A stretch of DNA of 64,000 bases from Aggregatibacter sp. 2125159857. Its GTDB lineage: Bacteria; Pseudomonadota; Gammaproteobacteria; Enterobacterales; Pasteurellaceae. Each line of letters begins with the position of its first letter. Positions within the stretch are counted from its first letter, which is position 1. The DNA lies in NCBI RefSeq assembly GCF_017798005.1, contig NZ_CP072548.1, positions 1,240,001 to 1,304,000 of the forward strand. The letters are read 5' to 3'. The notes below the pieces were generated by a model that saw only the letters and a program-made list of their open reading frames with translations, made no database searches and was not told where the DNA came from. The position numbers were made by a program, and so were the translations under genes. Shown one piece after another: positions 18,649-28,205 of the stretch.

Positions 18649-20076
18649 ATGATGGCAAAAAACGATTTCAGCTTTTTCATTTACGACTATGAAAGTTTTG
18701 GTGTCAATCCGGCAACCGATCGCCCGGCGCAATTTGGCGGCATTCGTACAGATGCGGATTTTAATATTATCGGCGAGCCCGTTGTGTTGTATTGCAAGCA
18801 AACCAACGATTATTTACCCGCTCCGGAAGCGGTGTTAGTGACAGGCATTACCCCACAGGAGTGTAATGAAAAAGGCCTGCCGGAACCTGATTTTGCCGCT
18901 CGAATTTTACAGGAATTCAGCCAACCAAATACCTGTGTCATGGGCTTTAATAACATTCGTTATGACGATGAAATGACACGCTATACCTTTTATCGTAATT
19001 TTATTGATCCTTATGAATATAGCTGGAAAAACGGTAATTCCCGTTGGGATCTATTGGATTTAGTGCGTGCGTGTTATGCCTTGCGTCCCGATGGCATTGA
19101 ATGGCCTTTAGATGATGAAGGCATGCCGAGTTTTCGTTTAGAAAAATTGACAAAAGCCAATGGAGTAGAGCATACCAATGCGCATGATGCCATGTCTGAT
19201 GTATATGCTACTATCGAAATGGCAAAATTAATTAAGCAAAAACAGCCAAAGTTATTTCACTATTTCTTTGAAAATCGTGGAAAAAAAGAGATTGAAAAGC
19301 TCATTAATACCGCAGAAATGACGCAGTTAGTGCATGTATCGGGAATGTTAGGAAATTACCGCGGAAATACGACATTAATTGCCCCTTTAGCTTGGCACCC
19401 AACGAATAAAAATGCGGTGATTGTGTGTGATTTAACGGCAAATATTGATGACCTACTGACAAAATCGGTAGAGAAATTGCGTGAAAATCTTTATACGAAG
19501 AAAGAAACGTTGTTAGAGACTGGCGTGCTTCCTGTTCCATTAAAGCTCATTCATATTAATAAATGTCCTATTGTGGCACCGGAGAAAACCTTATTGCCTC
19601 AAAATGCCGAACGTTTAGGGATTGATAGAGCATTATGTATGCAAAATCAGCAACGTTTGTTGGCATCTCAGGATATTCGTCAAAAAGTCATGGATATTTT
19701 TCAACAAGAACGTGAATTTGAGGCATCTGATAATGTTGAAACTGAACTTTATAGTGGCTTTTTTAGTGATGCAGATAAAAACAATATGGCGATTTTACGC
19801 ACTTTGGAGCCCGAAAAGCTTGCTGAACATAATCTGAGTTTTCAAGACCCAAGAATCCCTCAATTGTTATTTCATTATCGTGCCAGACATTTTTACCGCA
19901 CCTTAAACCGTTCTGAACAAATTAAATGGCAAAAATATTGTCGGAAAAAACTAGACTCTGAAATTTTACAATTTGAGCAAAGTCTTCAAGCGTTAGCCGC
20001 ACAACATGCAAACAATGAAGAGAAGCTGATTTTATTACAAAAAGTTTATGAATATGGCAGTAAACTCATTAGTTAG
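18649..20076 (+). CDS. sbcB: Exodeoxyribonuclease I
   Basis: Exonuclease I degrades single-stranded DNA 3' to 5' and acts in mismatch repair and recombination. The DEDDh nuclease motifs are present: YDYESFG near the start, NNIRYDDEMTR and HDAMSDVYAT, followed by the SH3-like and helical C-terminal domains with YSGFFSDADK. The open frame begins at a TTG at 18640, but ATG 18649 gives the conserved N-terminus. The gene starts 11 bases after the transporter stop. An uptake sequence lies just after the stop codon. Confidence 0.95.
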   Translation: MMAKNDFSFFIYDYESFGVNPATDRPAQFGGIRTDADFNIIGEPVVLYCKQTNDYLPAPEAVLVTGITPQECNEKGLPEPDFAARILQEFSQPNTCVMGFNNIRYDDEMTRYTFYRNFIDPYEYSWKNGNSRWDLLDLVRACYALRPDGIEWPLDDEGMPSFRLEKLTKANGVEHTNAHDAMSDVYATIEMAKLIKQKQPKLFHYFFENRGKKEIEKLINTAEMTQLVHVSGMLGNYRGNTTLIAPLAWHPTNKNAVIVCDLTANIDDLLTKSVEKLRENLYTKKETLLETGVLPVPLKLIHINKCPIVAPEKTLLPQNAERLGIDRALCMQNQQRLLASQDIRQKVMDIFQQEREFEASDNVETELYSGFFSDADKNNMAILRTLEPEKLAEHNLSFQDPRIPQLLFHYRARHFYRTLNRSEQIKWQKYCRKKLDSEILQFEQSLQALAAQHANNEEKLILLQKVYEYGSKLIS

Positions 20077-20150
20077 AAAGTGCGGTTAAATTTTTTAATG
20101 TTTTTAACAGTATAAAAGAGACAACGTCACTAAACAGCCCGTAATCAGAA

Positions 20151-20181
20151 AACACGCTGGATAACATTCAGCGTGTTTTTT
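20151..20181 (+). terminator. Terminator after sbcB
   Basis: AACACGCTG pairs with CAGCGTGTT around a 9-base loop, followed by a run of T. Confidence 0.9.
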
Positions 20182-20785
20182 ATGTATTTTAAAAATCTCA
20201 CATAATCAATCTACCAACCGACTCAGATTTTACGTAGCGCAATCTCTATCTCATGTTATTTTCAAATTCATTTTCTCTTGAAAGAAAATTGACATTTCAA
20301 AATGAAAGTCTATAACTTCATTTTTTATTTGTGACATACCTTATTAAAACAAGATTCTGTCTAGTTTAACTAGCACGTGTGACTTGTGCATAAGTCTGTG
20401 ATCTTCTTAATCCGTAGCTTTTGCTTACCCGATAACTAATTTCGCATAATGTATATTATGTTAAATAATATATTATCAAAGTCACAATTTAACTTCACTA
20501 CTCTTATTACCGTGTAACATTATCACGTCGAGATTTTTGAGATTTTTGAGATTTTGAATCGTTAAACATCGTTAGACGTTAAAATCTATTTTCAGGAAGG
20601 AAGAATTGAATGGAATATGCATACAATCATATAGATTGCTATCGTCTTCTTTTTATCGAAACACATAATCAGTCAACCTGATTGCAATTGAGAATTCATT
20701 TCAAGAAAAATATCTAAATGAGAATAGTTGTTGTTATAAATACATTTAAAATTAATAAGTTATCACGTATAAATGAAAAAATAGT
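20182..20785. other. Long AT-rich gap upstream of the ferritin genes
   Basis: About 600 bases without a convincing gene. It contains a tandem GATTTTTGA-type repeat near 20530-20558, a perfect dyad CATAAT-GTAT-ATTATG near 20455-20470, and a 23-codon open frame at 20610-20681 behind AGGAAGG. The composition resembles a regulatory region or a remnant. I see no tRNA or recognisable riboswitch. Confidence 0.5.
20610..20681 (+). CDS. Possible 23-residue small protein
   Basis: The frame MEYAYNHIDCYRLLFIETH(NQST) starts 9 bases after an AGGAAGG site in the gap before the ferritins. Nothing else supports it; it may be chance or a remnant. Confidence 0.15.
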   Translation: MEYAYNHIDCYRLLFIETHNQST

Positions 20786-20814
20786 TTGACGATTATCAAT
20801 TAGGTGTATAGAAT
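20786..20814 (+). promoter_or_regulatory. Ferritin promoter with overlapping FNR-like box
   Basis: TTGACG (20786-20791) and TAGAAT (20809-20814) are separated by 17 bases and sit about 60 bases before the first ferritin. The bases 20786-20799 read TTGAC-GATT-ATCAA, nine of ten matches to the FNR half-sites TTGAT-N4-ATCAA. An FNR dimer there would cover the -35 element and should repress. Confidence 0.5.
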
Positions 20815-20876
20815 GCGCCCAGCAAATTAAGTTGTATTGTGATTGTCTTATAAATCATTAAGGAAAGGAGTTAGTT

Positions 20877-21362
20877 ATGCTTAGCAAAGCAATTACGACC
20901 AAATTAAATGAACAAATTAACCTTGAGTTTTATTCATCAAATGTTTATTTACAAATGAGTGCATGGTGCGATAACCATGGTTATGAAGGTGCGGCAGCGT
21001 TCTTACTTCGTCATGCTGATGAAGAATTAGAACATATGCAAAAGCTATTTACTTATGTCAGTGAAACCAGCGGAATGCCTTTATTAGGTAAAATTGATGC
21101 ACCTAAACACGATTATACTTCATTAAAAGAAGTTTTTGAGACAACGCTTGAGCACGAAAAACTTGTGACCTCAAAAATTAATGAGTTAGTTGAGATTACT
21201 TTTGCAGAAAAGGATTACTCTACTTTTAACTTCTTACAATGGTATGTGGCTGAACAGCATGAAGAAGAAAAATTATTTAGCACTATTGTTGATAAATTCA
21301 AACTTCTTGGTGAAAGCGGTACCGCACTTTACTACATTGATCGTGAATTAAAAACGTTATAA
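20877..21362 (+). CDS. ftnA: Bacterial non-haem ferritin, first copy
   Basis: A 161-residue ferritin subunit. It forms the four-helix bundle of the 24-mer that oxidises and stores iron in the cytoplasm. Ferroxidase ligands lie in [29 protein letters not shown] and AEQHEEEK. A strong AGGAAAGGAG ribosome site precedes the start. The second ferritin follows after 18 bases, so the two are probably made together and may form mixed shells. The same pair exists in H. influenzae. Confidence 0.95.
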   Translation: MLSKAITTKLNEQINLEFYSSNVYLQMSAWCDNHGYEGAAAFLLRHADEELEHMQKLFTYVSETSGMPLLGKIDAPKHDYTSLKEVFETTLEHEKLVTSKINELVEITFAEKDYSTFNFLQWYVAEQHEEEKLFSTIVDKFKLLGESGTALYYIDRELKTL

Positions 21363-21380
21363 GAATTTAGGAGAAATAAA

Positions 21381-21881
21381 ATGTTATCAAATAATGTAAT
21401 TAAGCTATTAAACGACCAAATGAATTTGGAATTTTATTCTTCAAATTTATATTTACAAATGAGTGCATGGTGTGAACAACAAGGTTTTGAAGGCGCGGCT
21501 AAATTTTTATCTGCGCATGCAGCCGAAGAAATGCAACATATGCGTAAATTATTTACCTATTTAAATGAAACAGGTGCGTTGGCAGTGATTACTCAAATTG
21601 ATGAGCCACCACATCAATTTAAATCATTAAAAGAAGTTCTTGAATTAACGTATCAACATGAAAAATTAATTACCAGTAAGATCAATGAGTTGGTTGGTAG
21701 AACTTTTGAAGAGAAAGACTACTCTGCATTCAACTTCTTACAATGGTATGTTGCAGAACAACACGAAGAAGAAAAATTATTCAGTCGTATTTTGGATAAA
21801 TTAAATCTTCTTGGTGAAGATGGTAAAGGCTTGTTCCTTGTTGATAAAGATTTAGCGGCATTAGCAACAGCAAGCAACTAA
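21381..21881 (+). CDS. ftnB: Bacterial non-haem ferritin, second copy
   Basis: A 166-residue ferritin paralogue of the preceding gene. It carries the same ferroxidase motifs [29 protein letters not shown] and AEQHEEEK, plus a slightly longer C-terminus. It is the second gene of a two-gene unit ended by a terminator at 21894. Both copies keep the metal ligands, so both could be active ferroxidases. Confidence 0.94.
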   Translation: MLSNNVIKLLNDQMNLEFYSSNLYLQMSAWCEQQGFEGAAKFLSAHAAEEMQHMRKLFTYLNETGALAVITQIDEPPHQFKSLKEVLELTYQHEKLITSKINELVGRTFEEKDYSAFNFLQWYVAEQHEEEKLFSRILDKLNLLGEDGKGLFLVDKDLAALATASN

Positions 21882-21893
21882 TCTTTCTAAAAC

Positions 21894-21927
21894 AAAAAAG
21901 GCTAGGTTTTACAACTTAGCCTTTTTT
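21894..21927 (+). terminator. Terminator after the ferritin pair
   Basis: AAGGCTA pairs with TAGCCTT, with A-rich and T-rich flanks, so it may also act on topA transcription from the other side. Confidence 0.85.
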
Positions 21928-21980
21928 ATCATATCTCATCCGATAAATGCTAAATTTCAGATGAAATTTACTCCACGCAA

Positions 21981-24587
21981 TTATTTCTTCCGCTCTACCC
22001 ACTTGCCATCCACAAAATCAACAATCCATTTGGTGGCTTTGCCATTTTTTTCGGAGGTAACATATTGGCGTTTTTCTTTGCGACTAAAACGAATAATGGC
22101 CACGTTGCCTTCCGGATCGACTTGTGGTGCATCGGCTAAGTAGCGCAATTTCTCCGGTAAACGCTCACGATACAACGCCAATTCTGCCACTTTCGGGGCA
22201 CGAGTTTCGCGAGATTTCGGAAAATTATGCGCAGACATAAATACACCGCTGGCACCATCACGGAGTACAAAATACGCATCGGATTTTTCGCATTTCAATT
22301 CGGGGAAATGAATCGGGTCTTCTTTTGGTGGTGCAACTTCACCATTTTTTAAAATTTTACGGGTGTTATCACATTGCGTACAAGCCATATATTTACCAAA
22401 ACGACCAAGTTTTAGATGCATATCGCTGCCGCATTTATCACATTCAACAACTGGGCCGTCATAACCTTTGATTTTGAATTTACCTTCTTCAATTAAATAA
22501 CCGTCACAATTCGGATTGTTACCACAAATATGCAATTTACGATGTGGATCAAGAATATAGCTATCCATTGCTGTACCACATTTCGGGCAACGCTTACGCT
22601 CCATTAATGCTTTGGTTTCAGACGCTTCATCTAACACGTTTAATAATTCGGCTTCCGGAATCAAGTTAATGGTGGTTTTGCAACGTTCCTTTGGCGGTAA
22701 GGCATATCCGGTACAACCTAAAAACACACCGGTACTAGCGGTTCGAATTGCCATATTACGGCCACAAGTCGGGCAAACAATATCTGTTTCGACCAAATTA
22801 TTCGGGCGCATTCCGCCTTCTAATTCATCTAATTCTGCCTTTGTTAACTGCGTAGAAAAATCTTTGAAGAATTGGTTTAATTCCGTTTTCCAGTCTTTTG
22901 TACCGGAAGCAATTTGGTCTAACACATCTTCCATATTGGCAGTGAAATCGTAACTCATTAAATCAGCAAACGACTGATTTAAGCGATCGGTCACAATTTC
23001 CCCCATTTTTTCTGCATAAAAACGGCGATTTTCTGTACGCACGTAACCGCGTTCTTGAATCGTAGAAATAATGGCCGCATAAGTTGAAGGTCGGCCAATC
23101 CCCCGTTTTTCCAGCTCTTTTACTAATGCTGCTTCAGAAAAACGAGCCGGTGGTTTTGTGAAATACTGTTGAGGTTCCACACTTAACAAATTCAGTGTGG
23201 TATTTACGGCCACATCAGGCAAGGCCTGATCTTCCGCTGATTTTCCGGATTGTGGCAATACTTTTGTCCAACCATCAAAGCGTAAAATACGCCCTTTGGC
23301 CGTTAAGGTGTAATCCCCTGCTCTGACCGTTAAAGTAGTACTGTCATATTGAGCCGGCGGCATTTGGCAGGCTACAAACTGGCGCCAAATTAAATCATAT
23401 AAACGCACAGCATCTTTTTCCATCCCCACTAAATCACTCGAACCAATTTGAATATCTGATGGACGAATCGCTTCGTGGGCTTCTTGTGCATTTTCTTTGC
23501 TGGAATAGAAATTCGGCTTGGTCGGCAAATAAGGTGCGCCATAGTGTTTTTCAATATAACTGCGCACCATATTTAACGCATCTTGACTCAAATTAGTCGA
23601 GTCCGTACGCATATAAGTAATATAACCGGCTTCATATAAACGCTGTGCCAACATCATGGTTTTCTTCACACTAAAACCCAAACGGGTGCTGGCTGTTTGT
23701 TGTAATGTTGAGGTAATAAACGGTGCGCGCGCTTTAGAACTGGTCGGTTTCGTTTCTAAATCAGAAATGACATAATTAGATTTAGCTAAAAAATCCACCG
23801 CACTTTGTGCCTGTTCCGCATTTTTCGGCTCAAATTTTTTACCTTTAAATTGCGCAACATCTAACTGAATTTCATCACCTTTCGGTGTGTTAGTAAGAAC
23901 GGAAACTTCCCAATATTCTTGTGGCACAAACGCCTTAATCTCACGCTCACGTTCTACAATTAATTTCACCGCCACCGATTGCACACGGCCGGCAGATAAC
24001 CCACGCGCCACTTTTTTCCACAGCAACGGCGACACCATAAAACCGACAACACGATCTAAGAAACGGCGCGTTTGCTGCGCATTCACCCTATCCATGTTTA
24101 AATTTTCAGGATGTTCAAAGGCTTGTTTAATGGCGTTTTTGGTAATTTCGTTAAAGACGACACGGCTATAGCGTTCATCATCGCCACCAATCACCTCGCG
24201 TAAATGCCAAGCAATGGCCTCTCCTTCTCTATCCAAGTCGGTGGCGAGATAAATATGATCGGCTTTTTTGGCGAGGGATTTCAATTCAGCAACGACTTTT
24301 TCTTTACCGGGTAAAATCTGATAGTTGGCTTTCCAACTGTGATATGGGTCGATCCCCATGCGTTTGACTAAAGCATCTTGTTCTTTTTGTTGTTTTATCG
24401 CTTGCTTTTCTTCCGCACTAAGACCTTTGGTGGAAATAGGTTTGGCTTTCTCTCCGGTCGCGGAACCCACCGTCGGCAAATCACGAATATGGCCCACGCT
24501 GGATTTCACTACATAATTGTTTCCTAAATATTTATTAATGGTTTTCGCCTTCGCCGGCGACTCCACAATAACCAAGGATTTTGTCAT
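21981..24587 (-). CDS. topA: DNA topoisomerase I
   Basis: An 868-residue type IA topoisomerase that relaxes negative supercoils. The Toprim domain is at the start ([20 protein letters not shown] and [17 protein letters not shown]). The active-site tyrosine is in [14 protein letters not shown]. At the C-terminus are zinc-ribbon cysteine clusters ([24 protein letters not shown]) followed by a basic tail. Length and order match E. coli TopA. It is divergent from a LysR-type gene rather than from cysB. Confidence 0.97.
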   Translation of the reverse strand: MTKSLVIVESPAKAKTINKYLGNNYVVKSSVGHIRDLPTVGSATGEKAKPISTKGLSAEEKQAIKQQKEQDALVKRMGIDPYHSWKANYQILPGKEKVVAELKSLAKKADHIYLATDLDREGEAIAWHLREVIGGDDERYSRVVFNEITKNAIKQAFEHPENLNMDRVNAQQTRRFLDRVVGFMVSPLLWKKVARGLSAGRVQSVAVKLIVEREREIKAFVPQEYWEVSVLTNTPKGDEIQLDVAQFKGKKFEPKNAEQAQSAVDFLAKSNYVISDLETKPTSSKARAPFITSTLQQTASTRLGFSVKKTMMLAQRLYEAGYITYMRTDSTNLSQDALNMVRSYIEKHYGAPYLPTKPNFYSSKENAQEAHEAIRPSDIQIGSSDLVGMEKDAVRLYDLIWRQFVACQMPPAQYDSTTLTVRAGDYTLTAKGRILRFDGWTKVLPQSGKSAEDQALPDVAVNTTLNLLSVEPQQYFTKPPARFSEAALVKELEKRGIGRPSTYAAIISTIQERGYVRTENRRFYAEKMGEIVTDRLNQSFADLMSYDFTANMEDVLDQIASGTKDWKTELNQFFKDFSTQLTKAELDELEGGMRPNNLVETDIVCPTCGRNMAIRTASTGVFLGCTGYALPPKERCKTTINLIPEAELLNVLDEASETKALMERKRCPKCGTAMDSYILDPHRKLHICGNNPNCDGYLIEEGKFKIKGYDGPVVECDKCGSDMHLKLGRFGKYMACTQCDNTRKILKNGEVAPPKEDPIHFPELKCEKSDAYFVLRDGASGVFMSAHNFPKSRETRAPKVAELALYRERLPEKLRYLADAPQVDPEGNVAIIRFSRKEKRQYVTSEKNGKATKWIVDFVDGKWVERKK

Positions 24588-24685
24588 TATTATTACCTAA
24601 TTTCGATTAACTTGTATAAAATTGCCCGCTATATTGCTAACTATCTTCAAGTAGGTCAACTACTTTTTTCCAAAAGGCATCAGAA

Positions 24686-25582
24686 ATGGATAAACTCAAC
24701 GCAATTTCAATTTTTTGCAAAGTGATTGAAACTCAAAGTTTTACCAAAGCGGCCGCATTGCAAAATATCTCCGTTGCTATGGCAAGCAAATTGGTTTCTC
24801 AATTAGAAGAACAGTTAAAAACACGTTTGTTACAACGAACCACCCGTAAGATTGTGCCAACGGAGGCCGGCAGCCTCTATTATCAACATTGTCAACCCAT
24901 TCTATTGGAATTGGAGGAGGCTGAATCCAGCATCAGTAATCTTTCCACCTCTCTGCAAGGCAATTTAACCGTTTCTATCCCACGGGATTTTGGTTTGCGA
25001 TTTATTACGCCGAATTTAGCGAGTTTTGTTAAAACCCATCCGAATTTACACATGGAAATTGAGTTTAACGATCGCATGATTGATTTGGTCAGCGAAGGAT
25101 TTGATTTAGCTTTGCGTATTGGTTATCTGCAAGACAGTTCCTTGGTGGCAAAGAAAATTGCGACCTCCTCAATGCACTTTGTCGCTTCGCCGGAATATTT
25201 AGCCACACATGGCACACCACAAACGCCGGAAGAATTAGAACATCACGACTGTCTTTTATACAAAGCCACAGGCAACCAAATTTATTGGGAATTTAACAAA
25301 CACAATAAAATTCAGCGTATTAAAATGCGTTCCAAACTGGTGTGTAATAATGGCTTAACCCTTGCTTCATTGTGTGTTGATGGTGTTGGCATTATTAACA
25401 CACCGCGCTTCTTTGTGGAGGAAGAATTGGCTTCAGGAAAATTGGTGGAAATTTTAGCGGATTACCGACAACAAGAGTTGGATTTACATATTGTTTATCC
25501 ACACCGCCGTCATTTGTCAGCGAAAGTCAAAGCCTTCATTGATTTTATTACTCGGCTGGATTTATGTAAGACAAAACCGTAA
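24686..25582 (+). CDS. LysR-family transcriptional regulator
   Basis: A 298-residue regulator with an N-terminal winged helix (AISIFCKVIETQSFTKAAALQ to LLQRTTRKIVPTEAG, residues about 5-60) and a two-lobed effector-binding domain. It belongs to the large group that resembles DsdC/AaeR-type regulators; the target and ligand cannot be named. Its divergent neighbour is topA, which is unlikely to be its target, so it may act elsewhere. A hairpin terminator follows the gene. Confidence 0.85.
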   Translation: MDKLNAISIFCKVIETQSFTKAAALQNISVAMASKLVSQLEEQLKTRLLQRTTRKIVPTEAGSLYYQHCQPILLELEEAESSISNLSTSLQGNLTVSIPRDFGLRFITPNLASFVKTHPNLHMEIEFNDRMIDLVSEGFDLALRIGYLQDSSLVAKKIATSSMHFVASPEYLATHGTPQTPEELEHHDCLLYKATGNQIYWEFNKHNKIQRIKMRSKLVCNNGLTLASLCVDGVGIINTPRFFVEEELASGKLVEILADYRQQELDLHIVYPHRRHLSAKVKAFIDFITRLDLCKTKP

Positions 25583-25618
25583 AAGAGCGGTCGTTTTTAA
25601 GTGGATTTTCGTTTTACG

Positions 25619-25649
25619 TGACCTTACAATTAAGCAAGGTCATTTTTTT
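25619..25649 (+). terminator. Terminator of the LysR gene overlapping the rnm 3' end
   Basis: TGACCTT pairs with AAGGTCA, followed by seven T. The right arm and T run fall inside the last codons of the convergent rnm gene. Confidence 0.75.
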
Positions 25650-26467
25650 ATGTCTAACACAAAAGGAATATGCTCTGGCAACGGTGCAAGTTTGCCTAAC
25701 TCCACCCACGCACAAGGAAAATGGAAATCAGACCCCATAGAGCCGGCAAGTTGATGTTCTTCCGCGAGTTTTACCAATAATTGATACTGGTCGCGACTTT
25801 GTCCACAACCGGAAATTTCAATGGCATCACCGCCCCATGCTTTAAAACTTTCCGTCAGTTTTCGTACCCACTTCATAGTCATCGTATAACGCAACGGGTG
25901 GGCAAACACGGCAACCCCACCGGCTTGATGAATGACGTCGATGGTTGTTGGAATATCAACCCACTGCGGTTTGACATACGCCGACTTCCCCTGCCCCAAA
26001 TAACGTTTAAAGGCTTGACCATCATTAGAAACTTTACCGATTTGTACTAAATGACGGGCATAATGGGCTCGCGTTACCTCCCCCTCACCGGCTAATTTTT
26101 TCGCTTCCTCATAGGCATTCGCCACACCGGCTTTGGCTAATTTTGCCCCGATTTCCTGCGCTCGACTATCCCGCAAATTTGCTTGTTCAGCCAAAAGTGC
26201 GGTCATTTTTTCATGTGAAAGATCAAACCCTAATCCTACAATATGAATAGAATGACCTTCCCAAAGGGTCGATAACTCTACCCCATTAATGAGCTGAATG
26301 CCTAACGCCTCAGCCTGTTTACGGGCTTCAGGTACGCCGGCTACTGTATCATGATCAGTCAATGCCAGCACATTCACGCCTTTTTCATGAGCACGCAAAA
26401 CCACCTCTGTCGGCGATAATATCCCATCGGAAGCTGTACTATGGCAATGTAAATCGTATTTTGTCAT
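25640..26467 (-). CDS. rnm: PHP-domain 5'-3' exoribonuclease (RNase AM, YciV/TrpH)
   Basis: A 275-residue PHP-domain metal hydrolase. The metal ligands are in YDLHCHSTASDG, ALTDHDTVAG, FAHPLRY and SDFHFP. The E. coli homologue trims 5' ends of rRNAs and degrades short RNAs and 3',5'-phosphonucleotides. The gene starts just downstream of the peptidase-E-like gene on the same strand (9-base gap). An uptake sequence is embedded near 26199. Confidence 0.88.
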   Translation of the reverse strand: MTKYDLHCHSTASDGILSPTEVVLRAHEKGVNVLALTDHDTVAGVPEARKQAEALGIQLINGVELSTLWEGHSIHIVGLGFDLSHEKMTALLAEQANLRDSRAQEIGAKLAKAGVANAYEEAKKLAGEGEVTRAHYARHLVQIGKVSNDGQAFKRYLGQGKSAYVKPQWVDIPTTIDVIHQAGGVAVFAHPLRYTMTMKWVRKLTESFKAWGGDAIEISGCGQSRDQYQLLVKLAEEHQLAGSMGSDFHFPCAWVELGKLAPLPEHIPFVLDIKK

Positions 26468-26475
26468 GTGTTAAC

Positions 26476-27096
26476 CTACGATTCTGTTCTAATTTCATAA
26501 TTATTTTCTTTAACAATAACCGCTTGATGATTATTGATTGGAAATAAATTGTATGTGGATTGATAAGCCCGAATGGTTTCCATTGCACTTTCTTCAAAAG
26601 GAAACTCACCATAATGTGGCACAATGGCAAAATTAACGAGATTGAGTGAAGAATAATCAGTCAATTCGGAAGCAACCATTTTATCATCCATAATTTGGTT
26701 GTATTTAATATTACCAGCAGTAATTATTGCTCCTGCAGATTCTCCGATATACACCATTCCTTCTGAAATTCGTAAGTTAATCAACTCAAGTAAATTTTTT
26801 TTCTTTAATTCTTGTAACAGATAAAACGTATTGCCACCTGAAATATACAGATATGGTGTTTGTTTTATTTTTTCCTTGATAATCACTTCAGATGTATTGG
26901 CAATATCTAAAATATCTACGGAGAATCCTAATGTCTGAAACACATATTTCGCTTCATCAATATAGCCTACATAATGCTCTACATTGCCGGCAGTTGGGAT
27001 AAATAATACCTGTTTGGCTAATATTTGTTCTTGTATAAAATTTCTAAACAGATTTCCCACACCTGAAAAATAAGAAGTTAAAAATAAGGTTTTCAT
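26476..27096 (-). CDS. Peptidase E-like (S51) family protein
   Basis: A 206-residue protein of the class-I glutamine-amidotransferase-like fold. The nucleophile elbow GESAGA has Ser120, preceded by the YISGGNTFYLL motif typical of the S51 family (aspartyl dipeptidase, cyanophycinase). Overall similarity to PepE is only moderate, so the substrate is uncertain. The coding sequence is richer in A and T than pyrD and rnm on either side, which hints at later acquisition. It lies between pyrD and rnm in the same direction. Confidence 0.7.
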   Translation of the reverse strand: MKTLFLTSYFSGVGNLFRNFIQEQILAKQVLFIPTAGNVEHYVGYIDEAKYVFQTLGFSVDILDIANTSEVIIKEKIKQTPYLYISGGNTFYLLQELKKKNLLELINLRISEGMVYIGESAGAIITAGNIKYNQIMDDKMVASELTDYSSLNLVNFAIVPHYGEFPFEESAMETIRAYQSTYNLFPINNHQAVIVKENNYEIRTES

Positions 27097-27108
27097 CTCG
27101 TTACTCTC

Positions 27109-28128
27109 TTATTTAATTGCTTGAACCAATTCTTTAACTAATCTCGGTCCATGATAAATCAAGCCTGAATACACTTGCAAAAGCTCGGCGCCTGCTTGGA
27201 TTTTTTCTTGAGCATTTTGCACACCATCAATGCCGCCGCTGCCAATAATGGGGATCTGCCCTTTGAGTTCTTGGTATAATCGTTTAATAATTTCTGTGCT
27301 TTTCTGTTGTAAGGGTTTTCCGCTTAATCCGCCCTGCTGCTCAGCATTTTTTAAATATGTGACGTTGTCGCGAGAAATCGTCGTATTGGTCGCAATGACA
27401 CCGTCCATTTTATGACGCAGCAAGGTATCGGCAATTTGAATTAGCTCACTTTCCGTTAAATCCGGTGCAATTTTCACTGCAATCGGCACATATTTGCCAT
27501 GCTGTGAAGCCAGTTCTTTTTGACGAGATTTAATGCTTCTTAGCAAATCATCAAAATAATCACCATATTGTAACTGGCGCAAATCCGGCGTATTAGGCGA
27601 AGAAATATTCACGGTAATATAACCGGCGTAGTTATAGGCTTTATTCAAACAAATCAGATAATCATCTTTCCCTTGTTCTAAAGGCGTCAGTTTATTTTTA
27701 CCGATATTAATCCCTAGCACGCCGTCATAGTGGGATTTTTTGACATTTTCAATCAGCTGATCGATACCATAATTATTGAAACCGTTTCGATTAATAATGC
27801 CTTCGGCTTCTACCAAACGAAACTGGCGAGGTTTGGCATTTCCCTCTTGCGCCAATGGCGTCACTGTGCCCACTTCAATGAAACCAAACCCCATGGCACC
27901 AAAACCATCGATCGCTTCCGCGTTTTTATCTGCGCCCGCTGCCAAACCGATAGGATTTTTAAATTCAATGCCCATGACGGTTTTCGGTGTGTCTTGAGGG
28001 CAATTTAGAAGTTGTTTTAAGAGAAAATGAAATGGCGGGTATGCCACTAAGCCAAGGGCTTTTATCACCAAATCATGGGCATCTTCAGGATCAAGGGCAA
28101 AAAGACCTTTACGAATGAAAGAATACAT
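27109..28128 (-). CDS. pyrD: Dihydroorotate dehydrogenase, class 2 (quinone-dependent)
   Basis: A 339-residue flavoenzyme that oxidises dihydroorotate to orotate and passes electrons to the membrane quinone pool, in pyrimidine synthesis. The N-terminal membrane-association helices of class 2 are present ([19 protein letters not shown]). The catalytic serine motif [14 protein letters not shown] and the FMN-binding [15 protein letters not shown] and [11 protein letters not shown] are clear. It lies downstream of pepN but is separated from it by a terminator built from two uptake sequences. Confidence 0.96.
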   Translation of the reverse strand: MYSFIRKGLFALDPEDAHDLVIKALGLVAYPPFHFLLKQLLNCPQDTPKTVMGIEFKNPIGLAAGADKNAEAIDGFGAMGFGFIEVGTVTPLAQEGNAKPRQFRLVEAEGIINRNGFNNYGIDQLIENVKKSHYDGVLGINIGKNKLTPLEQGKDDYLICLNKAYNYAGYITVNISSPNTPDLRQLQYGDYFDDLLRSIKSRQKELASQHGKYVPIAVKIAPDLTESELIQIADTLLRHKMDGVIATNTTISRDNVTYLKNAEQQGGLSGKPLQQKSTEIIKRLYQELKGQIPIIGSGGIDGVQNAQEKIQAGAELLQVYSGLIYHGPRLVKELVQAIK

Positions 28129-28170
28129 ATTCGTTTATCTCTCCGGAGAGTTAACTGTGAAAGGAATAGA

Positions 28171-28200
28171 AAAAGTGCGGTTAAATTTAACCGCACTTTT
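28171..28200 (-). terminator. pepN terminator made of two inverted uptake sequences
   Basis: A perfect 30-base palindrome: AAAAGTGCGG, then TTAAATTTAA, then CCGCACTTTT. It is both a DNA uptake site in both directions and an intrinsic terminator just after the pepN stop codon. Confidence 0.85.
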
Positions 28201-28205
28201 CATGT

